This document shows positions 7,753 through 15,815 of a DNA stretch of 42,530 nucleotides, piece after piece. Origin of the DNA: Caldithrix sp. (GTDB lineage Bacteria; KSB1; UBA2214; DYKH01); assembly GCA_020722685.1 (NCBI GenBank), contig DYKH01000027.1, forward strand, positions 1 to 42,530, read 5' to 3'. The translations under genes were made by a program, and so were the position numbers. How positions within the stretch are numbered: the stretch's first letter is position 1; each line of letters opens with the position of its first letter. The notes under the pieces are model-generated. The model saw only the letters and a program-made list of their open reading frames with translations, had not been told where the DNA came from and searched no databases.

Positions 7753-8820
7753 CTAAAAAATATGAGAGAAATCGTTCACAATCACAAACAGCATCAAGGC
7801 GAGAAGCAGGGCCATCCCCACTTGCTGCACTACCAACTTGACTTTGACGGACAGCGGGCGGCGAATGACGCCTTCGATGGCTAAAAAGACCAGATGGCCG
7901 CCATCCAAAACAGGAATGGGCAGGATGTTCAGCAGGCCAAGATTGAGGCTCAGAAAGGCGGCGAACATGAACAGGTTGCCGACGCCGGATTTGGCGGAAT
8001 CGCCCGCCATCTGCGCAATGCGCAAAGGTCCGGCCAAGCCTTCGCGGACCGAGACTTTGCCGCTGAAAAGGAGCGCAAAGGATCGTCCCACCATCTTGGT
8101 CAAATTCCAGCCGGAGGTAAAGCCCAATCCGATGGCCTTGAAGATGCCCGGCTTGACCATTTCGGTTTTCGGTTCGATGCCGATGAGGCCGATGTTCTGC
8201 ACCTTGTCCAGCGTGGGCGTCACGGTTGCGGAAAAGTTTTGTCCCGCTCTTTGCCACTCAATCGGCACGGTGCGCTCCGGCGCTGCATGCACGATGGCGA
8301 CCAAATCGTCCCAAGTCTTAACGGGCTTGGAGTCGACGCTCAGAATCACGTCACCCTCCTGAATTCCGATAGCCTTGGCCGGCATGTTTTCTAATACGCG
8401 GCCAACCACCGGGCCCACCGGCTCTGCCACGCCCACCATAAAAGCGCTGGCGGCAAAAATGGCAATGGCCAACAGCACGTTAAACGCCGGACCGGCGGTG
8501 ATGACCAAAACACGCATCCACACAGGCTTGGACATGAATTCCCACGGCTCGCCTTTGATGCTGTTCTTGTCCATGCTTTCGTCGATCATGCCGGACATCT
8601 TGACATAGCCGCCAAATGGAACCGCGGAAATACAATAGTCGGTGTCACCGATTTTCTTGCCGAACAGCCGCGGCGGAAAGCCCAAGGAAAAACGTTCCAC
8701 CCGAATACCTACCAGTTTGGCGAATAAGAAATGTCCCAGCTCATGCACAAAGATCAGTAATCCGAGAACAAAGACAAAAGGGATGAGATAAGAAAGAAAG
8801 CTGCTAATTGCCAATGCCAT
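7753..8820 (-). CDS. rseP: RIP metalloprotease RseP (site-2 protease)
   Basis: This 355-residue inner-membrane zinc protease cleaves transmembrane segments, classically of the anti-sigma factor RseA, and clears signal peptide remnants. Transmembrane segment 1 carries the zinc motif HELGH at residues 26-30. A PDZ domain follows (about 115-195, with GIQEGDVILSVDSKPV), and the C-terminal membrane part has NILPIPVLDGGH, which supplies the third ligand aspartate. One PDZ domain is seen where E. coli has two, which is usual outside gammaproteobacteria. I chose the ATG at 8820, preceded by AAAAGGAAA; a longer in-frame start at 8952 adds residues without similarity. It is the last gene of the envelope cluster, 184 bp after dxr. 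Confidence 0.93.
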   Translation of the reverse strand: MALAISSFLSYLIPFVFVLGLLIFVHELGHFLFAKLVGIRVERFSLGFPPRLFGKKIGDTDYCISAVPFGGYVKMSGMIDESMDKNSIKGEPWEFMSKPVWMRVLVITAGPAFNVLLAIAIFAASAFMVGVAEPVGPVVGRVLENMPAKAIGIQEGDVILSVDSKPVKTWDDLVAIVHAAPERTVPIEWQRAGQNFSATVTPTLDKVQNIGLIGIEPKTEMVKPGIFKAIGLGFTSGWNLTKMVGRSFALLFSGKVSVREGLAGPLRIAQMAGDSAKSGVGNLFMFAAFLSLNLGLLNILPIPVLDGGHLVFLAIEGVIRRPLSVKVKLVVQQVGMALLLALMLFVIVNDFSHIF

Positions 8821-8849
8821 AAAAATTTCCTTTTCGTAAGAATCTGGTC

Positions 8850-8877
8850 GTAGAGATGCTCGGCTGTGCCTCTCTAC
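8850..8877. repeat. Palindromic repeat in the dxr-rseP gap
   Basis: GTAGAGA and TCTCTAC form a perfect 7-bp inverted repeat around a 14-base loop. It resembles the GTAGAGAC...GTCTCTAC palindromes that are dispersed in some bacterial genomes. Only one copy is visible in this window. It lies 30 bp upstream of the rseP start, inside the 5' leader. Confidence 0.5.
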
Positions 8878-9004
8878 CTGAGATAATATTGATTCTGTTT
8901 CACTGCTTAAAGAACAACCGCATAAACCGACAGAAAAATACAAAAATTCCAAAAGACAACCGTGCAGTCAAAGCCACGTTCTTAGAGGCGCGCTGCCGTG
9001 TGAA

Positions 9005-10144
9005 TTATCTCCTGATGAATTCACGCGCCCAGCGATCGGCTTCCAGCAAATCATCTACAGTCGGTTGAAACACCGGCGAATGCTTATTCAATGCGTCTTG
9101 AATAAGCTGCGCAATCCGGGTAAAGCGGATGCGTCGATCAAGGAACAGGTTCACTGCCTCTTCATTCGCGGCATTCATAACCGCCGGAGCCGTGCCGCCA
9201 GTTTCGATTGCTTTGTACGCCAATGCCAAGGCAGGAAATTTTTCCCAATTCGGTTCTTCGAAGGTAAGATCTTTGACCACCGCAAAATCCATGCGTGGAA
9301 ATCCGGAAACCTTACGCTCGGGAAATGTCAATGCCAACTGAATGGGAAGGCGCATGTCGGGTGCGCCCAACTGCGCTTTGGTGGAGCCGTCGCAAAATGT
9401 CACCATCGAGTGAATGATAGACTGCGGATGAATGACGACGCGAACCTTGTCCGCCGGTACTCCGAACAGCCAATGGGCTTCGATGACCTCCAGCCCTTTG
9501 TTCATCATGGTGGCCGAGTCGATGGTGATCTTTTTGCCCATGTTCCAATTGGGGTGACGCAACGCCTGTTCAACGGTGACCTGGTGCATTTGTTCCCTGG
9601 GCAGGGTTCTGAAAGGCCCGCCGGAAGCCGTCAGAATGATCTGCTCGATATTGCGGATGTCCTCACCCATCAAGCATTGAAAGATCGCGCTGTGCTCGCT
9701 GTCGATCGGCAAGATGGTCACGTTATGCCGGCGGGCTGCGTCTATGATCAGCTCGCCGCCAACGACCAAGGTTTCCTTGTTTGCCAAAGCAATGTTCTTG
9801 CCGCGCTCGATGGCTTGCAGGGTTGGCACGAATCCGGCGGCGCCTACTACCGCATTCACCAGCAAATCGTACTCGGCTTCCCCGGCTAATAAGGTGAGGG
9901 CGTTCGAGCCTGACAGGACACGAATTCCCAAAGCACGGCATCGCTCCCTTTCCGCTTCACCAGGTACCGTACCGGAGACCGCGATCATTTGCGGTCGGTA
10001 TTTTTCCGCTTGCCGCAGAAGCAGCTCCATGTTCCCATGCGCTGAAAGCGCTGTCACGGCAAAATCTTTGGGGAATTGGTCGATGACGTGCAGGCAGTTC
10101 ACCCCAATGGAGCCGGTGGCGCCCAGAATCGCTATCCGCTTCAT
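9005..10144 (-). CDS. dxr: 1-deoxy-D-xylulose 5-phosphate reductoisomerase
   Basis: This 379-residue enzyme converts DXP to 2-C-methyl-D-erythritol 4-phosphate with NADPH, the committed step of the MEP isoprenoid pathway. The NADPH-binding GATGSIG is at residues 8-14. Metal and substrate motifs are present: LPIDSEHSAIFQ, LTASGGPFR, NMGKKITIDSATMMNKGLE and VHPQSIIHSMV. Length is standard. AAGGAG precedes the ATG. The start overlaps the stop of the upstream lipM-like gene by four bases (ATGA), so translation is coupled. Its product pathway supplies the precursors used by UppS, encoded at the other end of the same cluster. Confidence 0.96.
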   Translation of the reverse strand: MKRIAILGATGSIGVNCLHVIDQFPKDFAVTALSAHGNMELLLRQAEKYRPQMIAVSGTVPGEAERERCRALGIRVLSGSNALTLLAGEAEYDLLVNAVVGAAGFVPTLQAIERGKNIALANKETLVVGGELIIDAARRHNVTILPIDSEHSAIFQCLMGEDIRNIEQIILTASGGPFRTLPREQMHQVTVEQALRHPNWNMGKKITIDSATMMNKGLEVIEAHWLFGVPADKVRVVIHPQSIIHSMVTFCDGSTKAQLGAPDMRLPIQLALTFPERKVSGFPRMDFAVVKDLTFEEPNWEKFPALALAYKAIETGGTAPAVMNAANEEAVNLFLDRRIRFTRIAQLIQDALNKHSPVFQPTVDDLLEADRWAREFIRR

Positions 10145-10974
10145 GGTCTCCTTGACCGGTCTGTTTTATCCCTTAGCTCATCAGCCAGCACCAACTCTTG
10201 CTCTGTGAGCTCATTTTCGATCCAAGAAATCCCCAATTCTTGGGCAAATCCATCTCGCATGGCTTTGGAAATTTGCGCGTATGTTACCGGTTGCTCGCTT
10301 AGCTCGTTCAGGGTGATGGTGTGGTCCTGCAAGTATCGCCGGATGGCTTGGCGCCTTTTCTCATCCCCTTGAGACAAATACTTGGCAATGTCGAGGTGGC
10401 GTTGGCCGATCAAGATGGAGCCGTGCTGGAGAACTGACCTTTCAAATCGCCGTTGGGCGCTGCCGACTATCTTTTTTCCTTGATAGCCGATTTCATGTTG
10501 GATGGACGTCGCATAGCAGAGCGTGGACAACTCGCCGCGCACAAAATCCTTAGGTGTTGCCGAAGCCCGGTCAAAAGAAGCGTCGATGCCCAATAACCGC
10601 AGGGAGGCCAACAGCGCCCGGCTAATGACATCGTAAACCGGTAGAATATCCTTTTGATAATGTCTGCTGCTGGCAGGGAGAATCACCGCATACGTCAATT
10701 CCTCGGCATGCAGAATAGCCCGGCCCCCCGTCGGTCTGAATACCACATCGACACCGTCCTTTTCGCAGAGCTTGAGATCAATATCACTCATAGACTGGTG
10801 AAAGCCCAAGGAAATGGCCGGCGGCATCCAGCCATAGACTCGAAGCGTTGGAGAGACAGTTCCCGAAGCAACAGCCAAAGCGATGGCCTCGTCGATGGCC
10901 ATGTTGCTGCGCCCGTCCAAAAAACCAGAGTCGATGAAGCGCCAAACTTCACCGGATTGTTGAGACAAAGCCAT
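10141..10974 (-). CDS. lipM: Lipoyl/octanoyl transferase of the LplA/LipM family
   Basis: This 277-residue protein belongs to the BPL/LPL fold family that attaches octanoate or lipoate to lipoyl domains. Visible motifs are RPTGGRAILHAEELTYAVI (about 80-98), a cysteine at 153 in TLCYATSIQHEI, and GKKIVGSAQRR with the expected lysine near 167-168, then LQHGSILI. A cysteine in this place matches the acyl-enzyme residue of LipM octanoyltransferases, which I favour; a lipoate-protein ligase (LplA) is the alternative. I used the ATG at 10974; a GTG at 10983 is equally possible, and neither has a strong ribosome site. It lies 12 bp after lpxA and overlaps dxr by four bases, so a lipoylation gene sits within the envelope operon. 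Confidence 0.82.
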   Translation of the reverse strand: MALSQQSGEVWRFIDSGFLDGRSNMAIDEAIALAVASGTVSPTLRVYGWMPPAISLGFHQSMSDIDLKLCEKDGVDVVFRPTGGRAILHAEELTYAVILPASSRHYQKDILPVYDVISRALLASLRLLGIDASFDRASATPKDFVRGELSTLCYATSIQHEIGYQGKKIVGSAQRRFERSVLQHGSILIGQRHLDIAKYLSQGDEKRRQAIRRYLQDHTITLNELSEQPVTYAQISKAMRDGFAQELGISWIENELTEQELVLADELRDKTDRSRRP

Positions 10975-10986
10975 GGCCCTCACGCC

Positions 10987-11757
10987 TTAAATGATGCCGC
11001 GTTCAGCTTTTTGAATGAACTCGACGACCTTGAGCACCTCCGGGATCGGCTCGATCTCTTGCTTGATGCGATCCAGAGCATGGGTCAGATTGAGGTTGGA
11101 GCGATAAATAAGCCGGTAGGCGCGCTTGAGCGTGGCGAGAACTTGCGGGCTGAAACCTCGCCGACGCAGGCCGATGGAGTTGAGACCGGCAAAACGCATA
11201 GGCTCGCCGGAGGCGGTGATATAAGGCGGCACATCCTGCACAACGCGGTAGCCGCCGCCCACCATGCAATGCTGTCCCACGCGGCAAAATTGATGCACCG
11301 GGGTCATCCCGCCGATGATGGCATAGTCCTCGATTTCCACGTGGCCGCCCAATTGCACGCCATTGGCCAAAATAACGTTGTCGCCGACGATGCAGTCGTG
11401 GGCCACGTGCGCATAAGCCATCAGTAAGCAGTTGCTGCCGATGACGCTCTTTCCGCGTGCGGAAGTGCCGCGGTTCAACGTACAGAATTCCCGCACTGTG
11501 CTATTATCGCCGATCTCAAACAAGGTTTTTTCGCCGGAGAATTTGAGGTCTTGCGGCAGGGTGGCGACCACGGCGCCGTTATGAATGCGGCAACTCTTGC
11601 CGATGCGGGCGCCGTTGGCGATCAGCGTGTGCGGGCCAATTTGCGTTCCATCACCAATCACGACATCGGGTTCAACAATTGCAAATGCTCCGATGGTCAC
11701 GTTTTCCCCAATTTGAGCTTCTTTCGCCACCAAGGCGGTGGGATGAATATCGGTCAA
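10987..11757 (-). CDS. lpxA: UDP-N-acetylglucosamine acyltransferase LpxA
   Basis: This 256-residue left-handed beta-helix enzyme adds a 3-hydroxyacyl chain from ACP to UDP-GlcNAc, the first step of lipid A synthesis. Hexapeptide repeats start at once (IHPTALVAKEAQIGENVTIG), the catalytic histidine lies in YAHVAHDCIVGDN, and the C-terminal helical segment contains GLRRRGFSPQVLATLKRAYR. I propose a TTG start at 11757: it is preceded by AAAAGGACGAAAAG and gives the normal LpxA N-terminus and length. The longer frame to 11856 has no family similarity and runs into the toxin pseudogene. In related bacteria it usually directly follows lpxC-fabZ; here a 1.5-kb accessory insert lies between. Confidence 0.93.
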   Translation of the reverse strand: MTDIHPTALVAKEAQIGENVTIGAFAIVEPDVVIGDGTQIGPHTLIANGARIGKSCRIHNGAVVATLPQDLKFSGEKTLFEIGDNSTVREFCTLNRGTSARGKSVIGSNCLLMAYAHVAHDCIVGDNVILANGVQLGGHVEIEDYAIIGGMTPVHQFCRVGQHCMVGGGYRVVQDVPPYITASGEPMRFAGLNSIGLRRRGFSPQVLATLKRAYRLIYRSNLNLTHALDRIKQEIEPIPEVLKVVEFIQKAERGII

Positions 11758-11862
11758 ACTTTTCGTCCTTTTTGAAATGTGGTTCGCTGATCTCCCGCGG
11801 GAAAAATAGAGCTCTCCCCTATCGGCTCGCGCTTCAGCCGCCGCCGACTCTGGCAAGACTTG

Positions 11863-12432
11863 TCACGCTAACCAGAGCGATTGTTGGCAAGACTCGCCAG
11901 GCATACCCGCGCCAAAGACGGTCGGCCGCAAGCGCTGGTGGGCGGCGGCCCGTTCTTGGATGAAAAAGTACACCACTGAATTCGGCAGTCTAAACAAACT
12001 GCCCTGTCTCTGTATAAATGGACTGCATATCTGAAGTTGTTCCTCAATGGTCAATTCGTGCTGCATGTCTTCAGAATACCGAACGGAAACACCAGCACTC
12101 AATGCAGCCGCCACGATTGTACTATCCCAGAAAGACAGCGTATACCGCTAACGTCGTTGAGATGCCGCCAGCAAGACCGACTTGGTCAACTCGATAACTC
12201 GGTACTTCTCGTAGAACGACTCGACAAGTCGGCTGACCCGCTCTTCGGTAAAGTTCGCGCGCCGCAGCAAATTGACGCACACTTCGTTGATTACTTGGGT
12301 ACTGACTACAAGGTCACTCTCTTAAATCAGCGTGCGTGCAGTTGCAGACTTGGTTGCCTCATCCGTTTCGATGAAGGCATAGAGCCAGATGTTCGCATCA
12401 ATGAAGCAAGTTGTGGCTTGACTATCTGGCAT
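11863..12432 (-). pseudogene. PIN-domain (VapC-like) toxin pseudogene with two in-frame stops
   Basis: From the ATG at 12432 the frame reads MPDSQATTCFIDANIWLYAF, the first PIN acidic motif. It then meets a TAA at 12322-12324, continues in the same frame with STQVINEVCVNLLRR (second acidic residue), meets a TAG at 12148-12150, and resumes with LSFWDSTIVAAALSAG and VRYSEDMQHELTIEEQLQIC (third acidic cluster and family C-terminus). The recognisable domain ends near 12016; the rest to 11863 is read-through. There are no frameshifts, only two nonsense codons. The gene overlaps the antitoxin stop by 11 bp, as in toxin-antitoxin operons. The toxin is an RNase in functional family members and should be inactive here. 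Confidence 0.85.
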
Positions 12433-12634
12433 AGATTTCTTCTCGGCTCAAGGGGCGGAAACCTTCCAGTCGCACGGGATGAGCAAGCAGTTGGTCAATG
12501 AAATTCACTGTGGTTTTGGAGACTTGTTCAACCAGCACGATCACGCGCACGCGATTCGTGAGATTCCTGAGGTATGCATGAGGGATCTCGATGATACCGT
12601 TCTTGATTGTAGTTTGGAACTCTATCGCATACAT
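12422..12634 (-). CDS. VapB-like antitoxin partner of a PIN toxin
   Basis: This 70-residue protein begins MYAIEFQTTIKNGIIEIPHA, with a short beta-rich N-terminus followed by VRVIVLVEQ, and ends FRPLSREEIYAR. This pattern is common for small antitoxins encoded next to PIN-domain toxins. GAGGTGAAGT precedes its ATG. Its reading frame is intact although the overlapping toxin gene is broken. It may persist as a solo antitoxin or simply be decaying more slowly. I recognise the family by pattern and by its overlapping partner, not by a specific name. Confidence 0.7.
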   Translation of the reverse strand: MYAIEFQTTIKNGIIEIPHAYLRNLTNRVRVIVLVEQVSKTTVNFIDQLLAHPVRLEGFRPLSREEIYAR

Positions 12635-12699
12635 ACTTCACCTCTTCTTCCCAAGGCTCTGGATCAATAGCCGCCTAACAAATACATAGATTCGCAAGC

Positions 12700-13263
12700 T
12701 TAAAACTCCAGTGCCTTAAAAAGCTCACCCACAGATAGCTTAAATCCTGGTACAATATCTTCGCCGTCCAAGAAATCCGTTTTAGTCAAGATTGCATCCG
12801 GTACGGGGGAATGATAAACGTGAACAATTTCTTTGTCAGGGTTGACTACCCAACAAAGTCGGGTGCCGTTGCCAAAGTACGTGAGGAGCTTATTATGCAA
12901 AGCCAATAGGTCATCGTGAGGAGTCAGCACATCGGCAACGAGATCAGGCGCTCCTTTGAAAAACTCATCCGGTATGCCACCCATCGCTTTTATTCTGGCA
13001 ATGCTGCTGAAAGAAGCATCGGGGCAAAGGACGTCTCCGTTGCTCATTCTAAATCCTGTGCTGGAAGCCACCACGATGCCCGATCTACTCTTCTCCGCGG
13101 CAGGTTCCAGTTCCACCATTAGCTTGAAGCAAATGCGACCATGGCGGAATTTCTTTTCGCTCCCTACGATCTCTCCATCTATCAATTCATATTTGAAGCC
13201 ATCGTCTGGAAGAGCCATCAACTCTTCATCCGTCCAAATCTTTTTTTCAGCGATAGCTTCCAT
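12700..13263 (-). CDS. Uma2 family endonuclease-fold protein (DUF820)
   Basis: This 187-residue protein matches the Uma2/DUF820 pattern: FKYELIDGEIVGSEKKFRHG, a central VLCPDASF, APDLVADVL, a lysine in NKLLTYFGNGTRLCWVVNP, and a C-terminal LDGEDIVPGFKLSVGELF. The family has a PD-(D/E)xK restriction-like fold; its biological role is unknown and it is often present in many copies. The usual EV after PDLV is DV here (a Glu to Asp change). GGAG lies seven bases before the ATG. The gene sits between lpxC-fabZ and the toxin-antitoxin remnant, as part of an accessory insert in the lipid A operon. Confidence 0.85.
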   Translation of the reverse strand: MEAIAEKKIWTDEELMALPDDGFKYELIDGEIVGSEKKFRHGRICFKLMVELEPAAEKSRSGIVVASSTGFRMSNGDVLCPDASFSSIARIKAMGGIPDEFFKGAPDLVADVLTPHDDLLALHNKLLTYFGNGTRLCWVVNPDKEIVHVYHSPVPDAILTKTDFLDGEDIVPGFKLSVGELFKALEF

Positions 13264-13299
13264 AAAACAGCTCCGACAACAATAGGACCCTCGTGGCCG

Positions 13300-14694
13300 T
13301 CACCTATCGACGATAGCTGCCATGAGCTCGGCCTCGCAGGCCAGCTCGCCGTCCACAAATGCGCGTCCCTGCATCTTGCACATGGAGCGGCGAAAAGCCA
13401 ACATGTCCACTTCAAAGCGCACGGTATCGCCTGGGGTGACGGTCTTGCGCCAACGAACGTTGTCCAATCCAGTGAAGAACACCAACTTTTTGCTGGGCTC
13501 CGATTCGGTGTTGAGCAACAAAATGCCGCCCACCTGCGCCATGGCTTCGATGATCAGCACGCCCGGCATGACGGGTTGGCCGGGAAAATGCCCTTGGAAA
13601 AATGGCTCGTTCATGCTGACGTTTTTGATGCCGACGACGTGCTCCTGAGGAACGAGATCCAAAATCCGATCTACTAAAAGGAACGGGTAGCGATGCGGAA
13701 GTATTTTGGCAATGGCCTCGGCATCCAGAAAAAAGCCTTTATCCGGTCGTACTTGATACTTGGATTTGATCAGCTTTTTCTTGTACTCTTTGCGGATGAG
13801 CTTGACCAGTTCGACATTGGCAGCATGACCAGAGCGGGCCGCCATCACATGTGCCTTGAGCGGAACGCCCAATAGAGCCAGGTCGCCGATCAGATCCAAG
13901 GCTTTGTGGCGGGCCGGCTCGTTGGGATAGCGCAGCTCCTTGCCATTGAGAATACCGTTTGTAGACAGCGTGACTTTTTCATCAATGCCAAAGAGCTTGC
14001 GCAACTCACTCAATTCCGAGTCGTCCATTTCCCGATCGATGATGACAACGGCATTGTCCAAAGCCCCGCCGCGGATCAAGCCGGCTTTGCGCAATTCTTC
14101 GACTTCATGGAGAAAGCAGAAGGTCCTCGCAGCAGCGAACTCGGTGGCAAATTCTTCCCGCAAGGAATACATGGAAGTATACTGGGTGCCTAACGAGGGA
14201 TTCTTGTAATCGATCATAAAGGTAATACGGAATTCATCGGAAGGGAACACAACGATGTCGATACCACGGGAAGCATCGTGGTAAGTGATCGTCTTGTCAA
14301 TGATGAGATAGTCGCGCGGCGAATCTTGTTCGGCGTATCCGGCTTTTAATAGAATCTCCACAAACGGAAGGGCGGAGCCGTCGCCAACCGGCGGCTCGTT
14401 CCCATCGACTTCACAAATGAGGTTGTCTATCTCCAAGCCGCTGATGGCAGCCAGCACGTGCTCCACAGTGTGAACCTTCACCTCGCCGATGCCGATGGTG
14501 GTGCCGCGGGAAATGTCGATGACATGGTCGATGTCTGCGTGAATTTCCGGACTGTCGGGAATGTCCACTCGCTTAAACAAAACGCCTGTATTGGCAGGCG
14601 CGGGTTTAAAGGTTATCTTGGTCTTGTTTCCAGTATGTAAACCAACTCCAGAATAGGAAACTTCGTGACTGATGGTTTGTTGGTTTTTGAGCAT
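13300..14694 (-). CDS. lpxC-fabZ: Bifunctional UDP-3-O-acyl-GlcNAc deacetylase / 3-hydroxyacyl-ACP dehydratase (LpxC-FabZ fusion)
   Basis: This 464-residue fusion protein joins two enzymes. Residues 1 to about 305 are LpxC, the zinc deacetylase committing flux to lipid A: VHTVEHVLAAISGLEIDN has the first zinc histidine, then DGSALPFVE, RTFCFLHEVE, and NEPARHKALDLIGDLAL with further ligands. Residues from about 320 are FabZ, the hot-dog dehydratase: LPHRYPFLLVDRI, FFQGHFPGQPVMPGVLIIEA with the catalytic His and, in the helix, Glu. AGGAGG precedes the ATG. The fusion is known in Bacteroidota, Chlorobiota and relatives, which supports an FCB-type host. The gene is 42 bp downstream of lpxD. Confidence 0.95.
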   Translation of the reverse strand: MLKNQQTISHEVSYSGVGLHTGNKTKITFKPAPANTGVLFKRVDIPDSPEIHADIDHVIDISRGTTIGIGEVKVHTVEHVLAAISGLEIDNLICEVDGNEPPVGDGSALPFVEILLKAGYAEQDSPRDYLIIDKTITYHDASRGIDIVVFPSDEFRITFMIDYKNPSLGTQYTSMYSLREEFATEFAAARTFCFLHEVEELRKAGLIRGGALDNAVVIIDREMDDSELSELRKLFGIDEKVTLSTNGILNGKELRYPNEPARHKALDLIGDLALLGVPLKAHVMAARSGHAANVELVKLIRKEYKKKLIKSKYQVRPDKGFFLDAEAIAKILPHRYPFLLVDRILDLVPQEHVVGIKNVSMNEPFFQGHFPGQPVMPGVLIIEAMAQVGGILLLNTESEPSKKLVFFTGLDNVRWRKTVTPGDTVRFEVDMLAFRRSMCKMQGRAFVDGELACEAELMAAIVDR

Positions 14695-14736
14695 TCAACC
14701 TCCTAAATCAAAAAAAGCCGCGGCGCAGGGGTCGGG

Positions 14737-15777
14737 TCAACTTTTTTCCGCCAGTTTTTTGCGCAGCTCGGCAACTTCGGCATCCAGTCGACGAAAGCTT
14801 TTGAGTAGCTCCGGTAATTTGGCCAGGCTGGCTTCTTCCCGCTTTGCTTTCATGTGCTCCCGAGCCGGGTACCCGGAATAAAACGTGTGGTCAGGGATGG
14901 ACTTGGTAACGCCCGCCTGAGCGCCCACAGCAGAATGATCGCCGATGCGGATGTGTCCGACCAGACCGGCTTGCCCACCCAATTTCACGTACTTGCCGAG
15001 CTTGGTGCTGCCGGAAATCCCGGATTGTGCCGCAATGGCCGTGTGCTCGCCGATTTCCACGTTGTGGGCGATCTGAACTAAATTGTCCACTTTTGTTCCC
15101 CGCCGGATGACGGTTTGCCCCATGGTCGCGCGATCGATGGTGGTATTAGCACCGATTTCAACGTCATCCTCGATGACGACTATTCCCAATTGCGGGATCT
15201 TGTGATACTTTCCATCTTGGAAGGCAAAGCCAAAACCGTCCGATCCGATCACGGCTCCCATCTGGATGATAACGTTATTGCCGATGCGGCAGCCCTCACG
15301 GACGCTGACGTTGGCATAGAGGAGCGAATGGGCGCCGATGCTCACTTGGTCGTCCACGACGACACCCGGATGCAAAATGGCGCCGTCGCCTATGGAGCAA
15401 TTCCGGCCAATAACAACATAGGCACCGATGGCGACATCCTTGCCTAATTTGGTGCCTTCACCGATAATGGCGGTTGGGTGGATTCCTTTGAGAGTCGATT
15501 CGACCGGAGCCTGAAATCGCTGGATGAGGCCCAAGAACGCAAAATAGGGGTCGGCAACCCGCACAACAGTGCGGTTCGCAGCCGGAAAATCGCTTCCGAC
15601 CAAAACCGCGCCCGCACGGGTTGTGTCGATGAATTTGGCGTATTTGGGATTAGCAATGAAAGTCAGTTGGTGAGGTTGGGCTTCCTCGATTTTTGCCAAG
15701 CCGGTTATTTCGATGGAATCATCGCCCTCAACCTGGCCACCAATCCATTCTGCAATCTCTTTCAGGCGAAAAGGCAT
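14737..15777 (-). CDS. lpxD: UDP-3-O-(3-hydroxyacyl)glucosamine N-acyltransferase LpxD
   Basis: This 346-residue enzyme carries out the third step of lipid A synthesis, N-acylating UDP-3-O-acyl-glucosamine. It has the family's uridine-binding N-terminal domain (about 1-100, with LTFIANPKYAKFIDTTRAGAV cut by family-conserved positions), a left-handed beta-helix of hexapeptide repeats (about 105-300) with the catalytic histidine in QIAHNVEIGEHTAIAAQ, and a C-terminal helix rich in Glu, Lys and Leu. The start codon has only a weak ribosome site. It lies between ompH (38 bp upstream) and lpxC-fabZ, an order widely conserved in diderms. Confidence 0.94.
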   Translation of the reverse strand: MPFRLKEIAEWIGGQVEGDDSIEITGLAKIEEAQPHQLTFIANPKYAKFIDTTRAGAVLVGSDFPAANRTVVRVADPYFAFLGLIQRFQAPVESTLKGIHPTAIIGEGTKLGKDVAIGAYVVIGRNCSIGDGAILHPGVVVDDQVSIGAHSLLYANVSVREGCRIGNNVIIQMGAVIGSDGFGFAFQDGKYHKIPQLGIVVIEDDVEIGANTTIDRATMGQTVIRRGTKVDNLVQIAHNVEIGEHTAIAAQSGISGSTKLGKYVKLGGQAGLVGHIRIGDHSAVGAQAGVTKSIPDHTFYSGYPAREHMKAKREEASLAKLPELLKSFRRLDAEVAELRKKLAEKS

Positions 15778-15815
15778 GCATTCGCTTTCGCATCAATTCT
15801 TGGACAAGCGGTCAC

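Noticed and set aside
7661..8257. 198-codon minus-strand frame overlapping the 3' part of rseP and the receptor relic
   Set aside because: It is out of frame with rseP, rich in Arg, Pro and His, and without domain similarity; it is a by-product of rseP coding.
14700..14736. Possible terminator (GCCGCGGC followed by T-run) between lpxD and lpxC-fabZ
   Set aside because: The short palindrome cannot form a stem with a normal loop, and the genes need to be coexpressed.
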